A stretch of 64,000 nt of DNA from Micractinium sp. NFX-FRZ (taxonomy: Eukaryota > Chlorophyta > Trebouxiophyceae > Chlorellales > Chlorellaceae), in contig JAPTJF010000119.1 of the NCBI GenBank assembly GCA_029339195.1, positions 1-64,000 on the forward strand, written 5' to 3'. The stretch's first letter is position 1; each line of letters begins with the position of its first letter. Both the position numbers and the translations under genes were made by a program. Of the stretch, positions 34,194 to 45,800 are shown in pieces. The notes beneath the pieces are model-generated. The model ran no database searches and was not told the origin of the DNA. It saw only the letters and a program-made list of their open reading frames with translations.

Positions 34194-37100
34194 CACTCCT
34201 TCAGCACCAGATACTTGCTCCCCTGCTCCATCTTGGCCACCTGCGCCATGTGAGCAGTTGGTGGGAGAGTCCGGAAGATCAGGGACCACAAACAAAGCAA
34301 ACAATGAGGACCAGCGCAGCCTGCCAGGGCCGCCTTTGCACCCTCCCTGGGCTTCTATCTTACTGCCCCCCGTGCTCTGTGCCCGTCACTCGCATTGCAG
34401 AGAAGTCTCACCAGCTGCACTGCTGACCTGGCCTGCTGAGCTGGCCCTCCCCTCCAACGCCACACGCTGCTGCCATGCCCGCGTGCGTGACTACCTGCAC
34501 ACCTGCTGCTTGCCGCTCGGCTGCAAAGCACACCCACACCGCACCCTCAACTCATTGCCACAAGCACCTGCTTCACGAGCTGCACAAACTGTTTCTGGCC
34601 CTCTGGCGTCAGCCGTGACTTGTACATCGCCGTCAAGTCAGCCAGCTGCGTGTCAACAAGCAAACAGGGGGGTGGGGGAGGGGAGCAGGGGTGAGGAGTG
34701 AGGTAGGGGATGCCAATTCAGCTGTTTCAGTTGCGTGCTGAGGGAGCAGGGGTGGCGGGGGGCACAGGTAGCTGCCAAGCCAAGCCAGGCCAGGAACTCA
34801 GAGCTGGACAGCCAGGCCAGAGGCAGCAACCGCTCCTGCTCCCGCAAGTGCAGTCCCACGCGCCCCATACCCTGGCAGCTTTGCTGCACCCCATGTACAG
34901 CTCGCTGCTGCACCCCGTTTTCAACTCGCTAAACCAGAAGCCGGCACCTTACTAACCCCAGGCGCGCCAGCCCCACAGCACCACGACCTGCGGCACAGGC
35001 ACCTCCTGTGCTCTAGTCATGCCTGCCCTCTGAACTCCCCCCAGGCCGCACTAGCCACACACATTTTCCACACACACACAACAACGTCCAGCCACCTATC
35101 AACCCACCAGTATGCGTCCCTTGGAGCGCAGCAGCTGCCTCAGCTCGTCCGCCGTCACCGTGCCCGCTGCCGCAGGGGCTGCCGCTGCCGGCCGTGCTGC
35201 GGGTGCCGCCGCCGCCGGGGCCGCTGCTTCCGCAACCGGCGCCGCTGCGGCGGTGCCGGCGGGGGCGGCTGCGCCTGCACGTGGCCGCTTGGCTCCTTGC
35301 TCGCCGCCTGCCGCTCCCGCCGCTGCAGGCTGCCCACCGGCGCCTGCTGTGGGCGGCGTGGAGGCTTTCCGCTTCTTGCCGCCCGCTGCCGGCTCGCCCT
35401 GTGGGTGGGGCGCCAGGTGGCAGGGGCGGTGGCATGCCACGTCAGCTCAGGCACATGACCCTCCCCCACTCACAGGAGGCACCCGCAGGGTATGTGCCAG
35501 CATGCATCGCCCTTCCTGCTGTCAAAAATGCAAAGTATGGAGCGCCCGGCCGCCTCCCAAACAACCCTCGTCTGCAAGCGCACGGCCTTCACGCGCTACT
35601 GCCCCAGCCACCTGCCTCCCCATCCCGCAACTGCACTCCTCGGCCCCGCCCCCCCCAGCCCACTCACAGCTGCCCGCAGCTGCGTCTCTGGCGTAGGCTC
35701 GCGCGCTCCCGCTGCCCCTGCTGCCGCGTCGCCCGCGCCTGCTGGGCCTGCCATGCGATCCAGGTCTTCCTCATCCATGATCGACTCGCTCTCCTCATCC
35801 CCCTCGCCCTCTGCACCAACAGCAAGGCCGGAAATACGTCCCTCAGCCTGTGTGTGCGCGCGTGTGGTGTATCGCTTGCGAGGACTTCGTCACCCTTGAT
35901 CGACTTACTCTCCTCATCAGCCCCACCCCCATCTGCCGCATCTGTCCCCATCCGCCCACCCCACACAACACACCCCTCGACCTCCGGCCCCCATGATACC
36001 ACCCCACCCCACCCCCACCGCCCACCCTCGCTCAGCTCATGCTCGCTGCTGCCCTCCAGCCCCCCTCATCCTCATCATCCCCACAACTGAACCGTGCCTG
36101 AACCGTGCCTGAACCACCACCCCACCCCCACCGCTCACCCTCGCTCAGCTCGTCCTCGCTGCTGTCCTCCAGCCCCGTCTCCTTCATGATCCGCTTCAGC
36201 CGCTTCTTGGCCTTCTCAGGTTGCAACGCCGCCGGCTTGCCCTTGGCGCCCGGGGCACCCGCCGCCTCCTCCTCGCTGTCGCTGCCGGGGCCCCTGCGGG
36301 AGGGGTGGGCAGGGTGCGGAGGTGAGATTTTCTTTTGAAGCAATCAGAGCTGTGGGGTAGGCACGGCTCATAGCCCTTGCATGCACTCTCCCCAGAAGCC
36401 TGCTTACCTGGCACCGCCCCTCCACCCTCTCAATGTGCTGCACACAAGCAGGCCTGCCCAAGCACCAGCTCACCCTCCCACGCACCCGCCCTCCGTACAG
36501 GGGTGTTACATGTTCCCCGCACCTGCGCACGGGGCTGCCCGCCACCTCCTCCTCCTCGCTCTCCCCCATGTCCAGGTCATCATCTGCTGCCACGTCCTCA
36601 TGCTCCCAGTCCTCGCCCTGTGTAGGGTGGGACAACGCTGATTGAAGGGTAAGTCGGGGCAGCAGGGCAGCGGGAGAAGGGTGGAAAGTTGGATGGCTGG
36701 CCAGCTCATTATCTGCTGCAGATGTCAAGACCCAGTGCTCCTCCTCTCCCTCCCTGCCTCTTGCTCCAGTCAGGCCTGCCCATCACTGGCCGCTCCCAAG
36801 CGCACCCCCCTGGCCTGCCTCGCCGCCCCTGCACCACACCATACGGCGGGCACGCACCTTGTCCGACCGCTCCGCTTGATCCTCTTCTGGCCGCTCCTCC
36901 TCGTCAGCGCCTCGTGACCCCGCCTTCTGCCGCTGCTGCTGCTGCTGTTGCTGTTGCTGCTGCGGGGCGGTCTTGACCACATGCCGTGCCGCAGCCCGCT
37001 CCTTGATCCCTTTCCACTCCTCGTCGCTGTCGGCATCCTCCTGGTCGTCTCGGAGGATTGCCAGCGGGTCATCTGAAAGCCCGGGGAAAAGGTGAGGGCA

Positions 37101-39000
37101 CGGTGGGGGAAGGAAAGGCAATGGCTGACGAGGTGGCACCGCTGCCTGCATCCTCCTGATCGTTTTGAAGGATTGCCAGGGGGTCCTCTCAAAGGGAGGG
37201 TTGGAGGCGGGGCAGCAGGCACGGCAGGCCGGGGTGGGCAGCGCCACAGGAGTGACGGTGCGACAGGATGCGTGGTGGCAACAGGGCAAGGCAGGAATGC
37301 AGGCAGGCAGGCAGTGTCTGCACAGGACACTCCCGGTCACGTTCAGCTGCCGGCCAGCTGCACAACAGTGGGCCCACACCCAGCCCTGTATTGGCGCCCG
37401 CCCACTCACTCACCATCATCCCGTGCCACCGCTTTTGCCAGCCGTGGGTTGGCTCGCTCATGCTGCAGCCGCTGCGCCTGCATGGCAGCCTCCGCCTCCT
37501 CCAGCCTGCAACAATGATGCATGATAGGCAGGCAAGGCAGTACAGCCGATGGTTCAAGGGCAGTACAGACAATGATGCAAGAAGGGCAGGCGGTACAGGC
37601 TACGACGAGCTCAACGGCACAGGCTGCCCTTGCTCTTGCCCTGGGGAGGGCCAGTGGGCATGCAGGATCCCCTAGGTAGCCTCGATGCATGAGACAACGA
37701 AGGACGGCACAAGGAGGGAAAGGCGAGTCACAGCAATGGCTGGGGCATTGTGCCGGCAGGGCAGGGGTGGGAGGGCATGGTATTTCGGGCATGCAGCAGG
37801 GTGCATGTGGCGCTGCTGAGCTGCTGCAAGGTCAATTCATGGTCCCGAGGCAAAGCACGCTGGACGGCAGATTGGCACAGCACGTCTGCCAGCGCCAACC
37901 AGCAAATCTACAGCCGCAGGCCGGCCTCCACATGTCCTGCCATCACACCAACTCCCAGCCGCAGCAGCCCAGCCAGCAAACCGAGTGCAGGCTCACGTCT
38001 GGTTCCGCCGCTGCAGCGCCGGCTTGAACGTGAACATCTCGGACACTGGGACAGCCACAAACTCGTCTCCTTTGCCCTGCAACGGGGTGAGGACAAGTTT
38101 GTTGAAGGTGAGACGGTGAGCGTGCTTGCGCTGATGCACATCCGTGGGAGCGGATACTGGAGCAGCCAGGAACGTGTCATCCCTGCGCTGCCAGAAAGCC
38201 TGCATGTATTGTGAGTTTAATTTGACGCACAGGTGGACAATTCAGGGACTGGGACGGCCAGAAAGTCACCGGCCATCCCCTGGTAGGCAGGGTGGCGCAC
38301 AGGCGGTCGCACATTGCCGGACTGGGGCCGCACAGGAACAGGACAAAGACGCACGCCTGGCTATTCATACCGCCAGGTGCGGCTAGGAGCGTGGTTGGCC
38401 TTGCATTGCATCCGTGCACCCATACATGCACATGCCCCTGCGCAAACGTCTTGCATCAAAGACCGTCCCACATCCTCCCCCGCCCACCCTTGTGTCCCCA
38501 GCTACACAAGCCCCACCTTCATGAGTAAGAAGTAGCCGGCGCCGGTATCCCGCATCCCGCCCTCTGGCTGCCCCACAAACCGAGGCCGCCCCGACTGCTC
38601 CTCCAGCACCCACTGCCCAGGCAGGCTGCAGCGCCAGGAGGGGAGTGGGGAGGGGGGCGAACGACGGGCTGTTCTCAGCACGTGTGCACGGACAGCAGCT
38701 GATGGCAGCTCAGGTGCACACTTAAGTATGCAACACAGTGCATGGGGTGCGCTGCACTGAATGGAGCTGCACGGCGCTGCAGCTCAAAACACCTGCCGCT
38801 CACCCGCGGGTGCCTGGCCGCGCCTCCGCCTCCTCCATCTGGCCCATCGCCCAGCTCTCCCCTTCCCGCTTGAGATCGGGCGCATTTGCAGTGACCTCCG
38901 AGGCCGGGTCGGGCCGGAAAGCCAGCGGGAAGCGGGAGACCAGGTGCTTCATCGCCGACTTGTCGGCGCCGCAGGCGCGGATCGTCCATTCCCTGGCCAT
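34194..39000 (-). CDS. GTF2F1: Transcription initiation factor TFIIF subunit alpha (RAP74)
   Basis: TFIIF alpha binds RNA polymerase II with TFIIF beta during initiation and early elongation. Exons: 39000-38804, 38625-38517, 38076-37997, 37505-37414, 37072-36858, 36617-36523, 36293-36139, 35810-35668, 35398-35108, 34643-34568, 34240-34194; 499 aa. The N-terminal dimerisation barrel shows GAGYFLLMKGKGDEFVAVPV and FKPALQRR. A helical segment (LEEAEAAMQAQRLQHERANP), DDPLAILRDDQEDADSDEEW and a long acidic middle (SEEEEVAG, DSEEEAA, EDSSEDELSEGEG) follow, then KAKKRLKRIMKETG. The C-terminal winged helix is TADELRQLLRSKGRILLADL to KYLVLKE. A poly-Gln run of ten lies in exon 5. Three exon edges (exons 5, 7 and 8) have diverged copies in neighbouring introns. 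Confidence 0.93.
35770..36175. repeat. Exon-edge duplications in TFIIF alpha introns
   Basis: The exon 7 donor side (about 36136-36175, CTCGCTCAGCTCGTCCTCGC) is copied at about 36031-36070 (CTCGCTCAGCTCATGCTCGC). The exon 8 acceptor side (35776-35800, ATGATCGACTCGCTCTCCTC) is copied at about 35895-35920 (TTGATCGACTTACTCTCCTC). Both copies lie in the single intron between these exons. Confidence 0.85.
37030..37195. repeat. Duplicated acceptor edge of TFIIF alpha exon 5
   Basis: The start of exon 5 (37032-37076; GGATTGCCAGCGGGTCATCT) recurs about 118 bp upstream in the intron (GGATTGCCAGGGGGTCCTCT), together with the preceding GCATCCTCCTGGTCGT/GCATCCTCCTGATCGT. Confidence 0.85.
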
Positions 39001-39816
39001 GCCTACGGGATCACAGTGATGCGATATACACGACGCACGAGACCCGCCGCCGAGCGAGACAGCCTTTGAGTGCGCGGAGGTGACGGCGGGCTCAACCGAG
39101 GCTTCCTCAATGCATTCAGGGCGGTCCAAGTGCGATGGGGAGCGGGGAATTTGATTGCGGGCTGGGAGACGAGGCGTGCTCGGCCTGCTGTGGCGGGAGC
39201 GGCGGCAGGCGGGCTGTCTCACCGCTCTTCCTGCCTGCGTCCAATTTTTGAAATTTTTCCGCCATCATCTCTGCCCAAATCCCCTCCAAATGCAGCCCGA
39301 CACCCCCACGCACTCTTCCCCTGGCACCGTCGCACGCTCTTGACCGACCTTATGAGCTCGTTACAGGGCTACTCTACAGCTACACACGCGCTAGGCAGGG
39401 GTGGAGAGGGGGGCGCAGCAAAAGCAAACGCAGCAAAAGGATGGGGCAGTGCAGACAGGTTGGGAGAAAAGAAGTAGGGGCAGGGAGATTTCGGGATCGC
39501 CGCAGTGAGCGACAGGCAAGAGGGCACAGGTCGGGACAAAGAATTGGGGCTTGTTTTGCGTTAGCGGGGGTTGACTGGGCAGCAGAGACAAAGAACAAAG
39601 CACAGACACTGGAAAGGCTCACTAAGCGGAATGAAAAGGCAGGCGAATGAATGGGGAAAGAATTGGACAGGGGAGCGCGTCTGCGCTCCTTCGGACGGGA
39701 AAGGCAGGGACGGGTTCTCATCGTTTGTTGGGGGTTGGTTTGTTGGCTTGACTGGCAGACAGGGGCAGCTGGTCCTCCTTGGCTTCTTGAGCCGCAATCT
39801 CCTGAGGGCTCGGTTT
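39001..39816 (-). other. PFL 3' UTR and TFIIF alpha upstream region
   Basis: No gene is seen. A minus-strand TGTAA at 39365-39361, about 450 bases after the PFL stop, is a candidate poly(A) signal. Sequence nearer 39000 should carry the TFIIF alpha promoter. Confidence 0.5.
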
Positions 39817-42800
39817 TCACAGGGAAGCCTGGAACGTCTGGTCAAGCACAAGGGGGGGAGGGGAGGAAGTGGAAGTGTCAGCCCGTGAGCCTGGCCGCCC
39901 CCCCATCCACCATGAACGGCACCCTCAAACGTTTTCCGCACTGCGCACGCATCTCGGCAGCCAAACAGCAGGTCCTGAGCCCGCCCCCCGCCCCAACGTA
40001 CCCTGTTGATCACGTCCAGCTGCTGCTCGCGGGTGAGGCGGTGGAAGTGCACGGCGTAGCCGCTCACGCGGATGGTCAGCTGGGGGTACCTGCGGGACAA
40101 GGGTGGTGACACGGGTGGGGTGGTGGTGGTGGGTTGGCGATTGGGGTCAGACGGTGAGGAAATCAGGAGGAGCTGCGATATGGGAAGCTGCTGCATATGC
40201 ACCAGGATGTGTAGATGTGTGGAGGAAAAGGCTTGAGGCCACTTGTGACGCTCCCCTACACCCACACCACACCAAACTTGGTCAGGCTGCACGCTCACTT
40301 CTCGGGGTGCTCCATTGCATCCATCAGCGTCTCCTTCTGCAGCACGTTGATGTTGATGTGGTGCCCGCCTGCAACAGTAGGCAGAGTTGGCAAGACAAAA
40401 GGGGGTCAGTAAGGAAGCAGGTGGTGGGTCAACAGGCATGGGTTGCCGGCACGGGGCACACATGGTTGCTGTTCTGCTAGTGTTTGCACTGCTGCCGCAC
40501 CCCACCGAGGTAGCCCGCCACACCCTTCCCGGCATACTCGTCCAGAGTACACACCCACCGCCCCTCCCTGCACAGCCACCCCCGCCCACGCACCCCACAC
40601 CTCAGCAAGCCAGCCCAGCCTCACCCTTGCCGGCGTATCCGTCCAGAATGGATACCAGGTTGTCGATGCGCGCCTCGGGGGTCTTGCCCAGAGTGGCGGG
40701 GATGAGGGTGAAGCTGCACACATGTGGTGTGGGGGCAGGGTTGCCGGCAGGTTGGGAGCTGGGCGACACAGGGCCTCAGGCTGGCCATCTCCTGGAGACC
40801 AGACAGCGTCACCTGGTCCTAACAACCCTGCCAAGCTTGGCTACCAGAGATGCCTGCCGTCCCACACTTGCTGCGTTCTGCAGGCCAGCCCTGGCCAACC
40901 AGGACCAGCCCAGTCAGCCACCAACCCCCTATTCCAAGCTCGTCCGCCATCCAGCGTAAGAGCGCCTTACTGCAAGACCCGCAACCACCCAGCCACAGCC
41001 GAAGCTGAGTTGCCAGCTGCCCCATGCGCCCCCCGCTCACGTGTTGCTCACGCCGTCCAGCGCCTCCTTGTAGGGGATGGAGGCCACGGAGTTGAGGGAG
41101 GCGAGGGCGCCAGAGTTGTCGCGGCCGTGCATGGGGTTGGCGCCGGGGGCAAAGGGCTCGCCGCGCTTGCGCCCGTCGGGCGTGTTGCCGGTGGCCTTGC
41201 CGTAGACGACGTTGGAGGTGATGGTGAGCACGCTGCAGGTTTGGTAGAGCATGGCAGCGGGGCATGACCATGTGGGGGAAGGAGCTTCTTGTGCCCCGCC
41301 GATTCCCTTCTGTCCCACCCACCCCATCCCAGCCCTGCAGCCTCCCCCACCCTGCGCCCACTCTGCCCTGCCCCGCCCCGCCCCACCAGAGGCCCCTCCC
41401 CACCTCAGTGTGGGCACCGACGCGCGGTACGTGTGCTGCGCCGACAGCTTGTCGTGGAAGGCGGACACCAGGTCGCGCGCGATGCTGTCCACGCGGTCGT
41501 CGTCGTTGCCATAGGTGGGCCACTCGCCCTCGTGCCTGCAGGCCGAGGACGCGGGCGGCAAGTGGATAGTCAGCAGGTGTGGCGTGTGGAAGCATGCAGT
41601 CATTTGGGGGCGGACACCTGTCATTGCTGGTCACCAGCCAACATCTTGGCTCACACCACACACCGCTCCCTCCACATCCCTCCCTGCCGCCCTCCCTCTC
41701 GCGGGTCAAACCCCAGTGCTGTGTCCCTTCTCCCTCCCCGCCTCTCTACAGCGTCCCCCACCTGAAGTCCACCATGAGGCCCTTGTCATCATACACAGGG
41801 AAGACCTTGGCGTACTTGATGGCGGACAGGGAGTCGGCCACCACGCTGCAGTACAGAGCAGTACGGCGCAATTGCAGGTCAGCTCAGGCCAGGGGGCGGA
41901 GGGCTTTGGAGTGCAGGGTGAGTGCAGGCGGGCGGCAGAGAGCCAGCACAACCCTGCCCACATCAACCGCTGCACAAGCATTAAATCCCCTCGCAAATGT
42001 ACACCTCCACCCCACCCCAGATGGGCCCCCACCTGAGGCCTGCCATGCCGTAGGCCATCAGGCGGCGCACGTAGGTGTCGTGCAGCGCCATCTGCAGGCG
42101 CTCGTAGTCGTACTTGTCGTGCATGTAGTGGATGACCTGGGGGGGAGGGGAGGGGGAGGGGAGGAGGGGATGGGTGAGAAGGCCGAGAAGGGCGGTTGGT
42201 AGGGCACACTATGAAACTAGAAGGTGTGGGCAGAACGCAGGTGAGCTTGCAGAGCTGGAGTCTAGAACGTGTGCAGCTCCTCGCTCCCGGCCTCCGACCC
42301 CCCCTCACCTCCCCCACCCACCGCCTCCCTTGCCCCCCCCTCACGTTCATGGTGTTTGCGTACACCTCCGCCAGCCAGTCCATGGCCTGGTCGTAGTTGG
42401 CCATCACGCTGTCGTAGTTCAGGCTGCCGTCCTCGTTCAGCTGCACGGGGGCCTGCTTGGGGCCCACCTGCAAGCAGGGCGGGGGACGGGAGGAGCAGCG
42501 GGTGGCCAGGGGTCAAGGCAGACTGCGCAGAGAACGGCGGGAGGAGCAGCGGGGCGTGGGCAGGGGATGCGGAGGCATGCAGCTGGGTGCCTGCCCAGCA
42601 TGCGCCAGTTGAGGCCTTAGTAACGGCCAATCAACGCCCCACCCCCTGCCCCCACTTCCCCACCGCACCTGCTTGCCCGTCACCTCGTCCACACCGCTGT
42701 TCATGGAGTAGAGCAGCAGCTTGGCCAGGTTGGCACGGGCGCCGAAGAACTGCAGGGAAGGGGGAGATGGGTCGACATCTGGTCACACGCTTGATGAGAG

Positions 42801-45800
42801 AAGCGGCAGCTGGCTGCCACACGCCTTACATAAGCCACCGTGTGCAGCATGGGCACCCACTGCCTGCCTGCCTGCCTGCCCTGCCCTGCCCGCCCGCCCC
42901 ACCTGCATGTCCTTGCCTAGCCTGCAGTAGGGCGGGGAAGTTGGAAGACAAAAGGGGGTCAGTAAGGAAGCAGGTGGTGGGTCAACAGGCATGGGTTGCC
43001 GGCACGGGGCACACATGGTTGCTGTTCTGCTAGTGTTTGCACTGCTGCCGCACCCCACCGAGGTAGCCCGCCACACCCTTCCCGGCATACTCGTCCAGAG
43101 TACACACCCACCGCCCCTCCCTGCACAGCCACCCCCGCCCACGCACCGCATAGCAGACACGCAGCAGGCGATGCCGTAGTCGGAGCCAAACCTGCAGGGA
43201 CCAAGAGCCGCGAACGGGCAGCTCAGATCAGGCATGCGGGCGGGTGGTGAACCGGCTTGCTGGTGGGAGACATTGCTTCCCTCCGCTGCTGCTGTGCAAA
43301 CATGGAGCCATCATCACGACATCCACAGCGCAACTTGCCCCGCCCCGGCCCCCCAGGCCTGGCCTCACATGCTGTGCATCATGTCGTCCGACTCGTACTG
43401 GATGGAGCTGGTGTCGATAGACACCTTGGCACAGAACCTGGGGGAGGGCGGGGAGGGAAGAGGCTAGGGTGCGGGTGTGGATAAAGAGAGGAGGGAGGGC
43501 ACCGCAGATGTGGCGCCCTGGCAGCACCCAGGCCAGAAGTCAGACATGGCAATTGTCAGGCAGCGGTGCCTCCAAGCGCCCCTCCAACCTCCTGCCAGTC
43601 GCACACACTGCCGCCGCGCCCTGCCCTGCCATCTCGCCCCTGCCACCTCGCCCCGCCGCCTCACTGCCTCCCTCACTTCTTGAACTCCTCGGGCAGGCGC
43701 TGGCTCCACAGGATGGTGATGTTGGGCTCGGGGGCGGGGCCCAGGTTGTAGAGGGTGTGCAGGATGCGGAAGGAGGTCTTGGTCACCAGGTGCTGACCCG
43801 CCTCGTCGGTGCCGCCCAGCACAGCAGTTACCTGCCGGGAGGGGGGCCCAGAGCAGGCGGGGGCAGGGTGAGGTGAGGTGAGGTGCGTGGGAGGGAGCGC
43901 GGAGGGCAGCGTGGGTGGTTGGCAGGGCAGGCGGGCAGGCTGTGCAATGGTGAGGTCAGCTGGGGGCAGTGTTTAAGCAGCATGGCACAGCATCGGCACA
44001 GCATAGCACAGCGCGCCTCACCCAGGTGGGGTCGCCGGCAAACAGCTGGTCGTACTCGGGGGTGCGCAGCTGGCGCACGATGCGCAGCTTCATCACAAAC
44101 TGCACAGGGGAAGCAGTGGATGGCAGCAGGAGGCAGCCGTCGCGAGGTTGAGTGCAAGTGCAAGGGGAGAGCAGCACGAGGGGAAGCCTGGCAGGCGCAG
44201 AAGTGTTGCGCACTGCACTGCACATGCCTGCCAGCGCGGTCCAGGCAGCCTCTCCAGGCATGGTGGCGCAAAGCACGTCGCCGCACTACCGCAGTCACCC
44301 ACAGCAACCCTGCACAAGCACGGATGGCCAGCTCAGCCCCGGCCAGCCGCCTACCTGGTCGATCAGCTCCTGTGCCTCCTCCTCGGTGATCTTGCCCGCC
44401 TGCAGGCCCGGGGGCAAATGGGAGCAGGTGTGGCGACGGTGAGGTGCCGTTGGGCCAGGGTGGGCAGCACGCACTCCACACCCAGAGTACAGGCCGTGCC
44501 TCCTGCCGCCCGGCTCTCCAGGAGACCACACCAGGAGATCACAATGCAGCAACTCTTGACACTGCCCCCACCTGCAGGTCTGCCTCGATGTAGGAGTCCA
44601 GGAAGGCGTCCACGCGGCCCAGGCTCATGGCAGCGCCGTCCTGCTCCTTCACCGCGCCCAAATAACCATAGTACACCCACTGCACCGCCTCGCGAGCGGT
44701 GGCGGCGGGGCGGGAGACGTCGTCGCCTGCGGGGATGTGGAATGGGAGGGAACGAATGCAGGAAGATGAGGATTCAAGTGAGGTAAGGGCGTGGGAAACA
44801 AACCACTGCATGCATGCACGCACACACGCCTCGCCCCTCAGGCCGCCGCTTCCTCTCCCCACATAGCCCCATCACAGGAGCATGGCACCCCCACTCCTCT
44901 CCCGCATCGCCCCATCACAAGAACAACAACTGCCCCCCACCTCCCCAGCCACCCCACCCCACCCACCGTATGTGGCCGCCATCTCCTTGAGCTCCTTGAG
45001 CCCCCGGATCTGCTCCTGCACCTCCTCCCTCAGCCGGATGCGCTCCTCCGTCATCGTCCCCACCAGCAGCTTCTGCAGGTCCTGAGCCTTGGACGCAATC
45101 AGGCCGTCCACGCCTGCACACAGGTGACTTGGGTGGGACAGCAGTCGGTCCCACACTCACTCCAGTCGATCCACTCCATCCCTGCTCTCTCTTGCCACCA
45201 GCTGTGGATGGTCCTTCCATACTACGACCTTTACGAGTGGTGCCCTCCCCGAGTGGTGCCCTCCCCAGGCTTCAATGAATGCCCCCCTTCACCAGGCTCC
45301 ACTCACCGTACAGCGCCACACGGCGGTAGTCGCCGATGATGCGCCCGCGCCCGTAGCCGTCGGGCAGGCCGGTGAGGATGTGGTTGGAGCGGGCGGTGCG
45401 CATCTCCTGGGTGTAGGCGTCGAACACGCCTGCAAGGGCAAGAGGCCAAGGGGTGTGGGTGGGCGAGCAAAGGGGAACGGGTCAGCGGCAGGCAAGGGGA
45501 GGAGGTATAGTCGGTGCAGCGTGGCATCTGCTGGGTGCAGGCGTACGGCATAAAATCAACTCGGTTTGCAGGCCCAAATTGGGTTGGTGTGGCAATGCAT
45601 AAGCCCGGAGGCAGCTGCCTGCAACCCCTCAGGCTAGCTACGCCCCTCCCCACAAACTGCTGGTACTCTACCCCCCGCCTCTCTGTACGCTCACCCTGGT
45701 TGTGCGTCTTGCGCACGTGGGTGTAGATGCGCTCCACCTCGGGGTCCAGTGTGTAACCGTAGGCTGCGGGGGCACATGGAACATGGGAAGGGGAGGTGAG

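Noticed and set aside
39905..39970. Alternative last PFL exon coding TFEGAVHGG
   Set aside because: The exon at 39837-39817 (TFQASL, stop) has a better acceptor and the expected short C terminus; the other looks like a decayed copy or chance match.
40392..43147. The two identical PFL intron blocks as an assembly duplication
   Set aside because: The sequences on both sides of each block are different and are needed for distinct, correctly ordered exons; an artefact is less likely than a real repeat, although long reads should confirm it.
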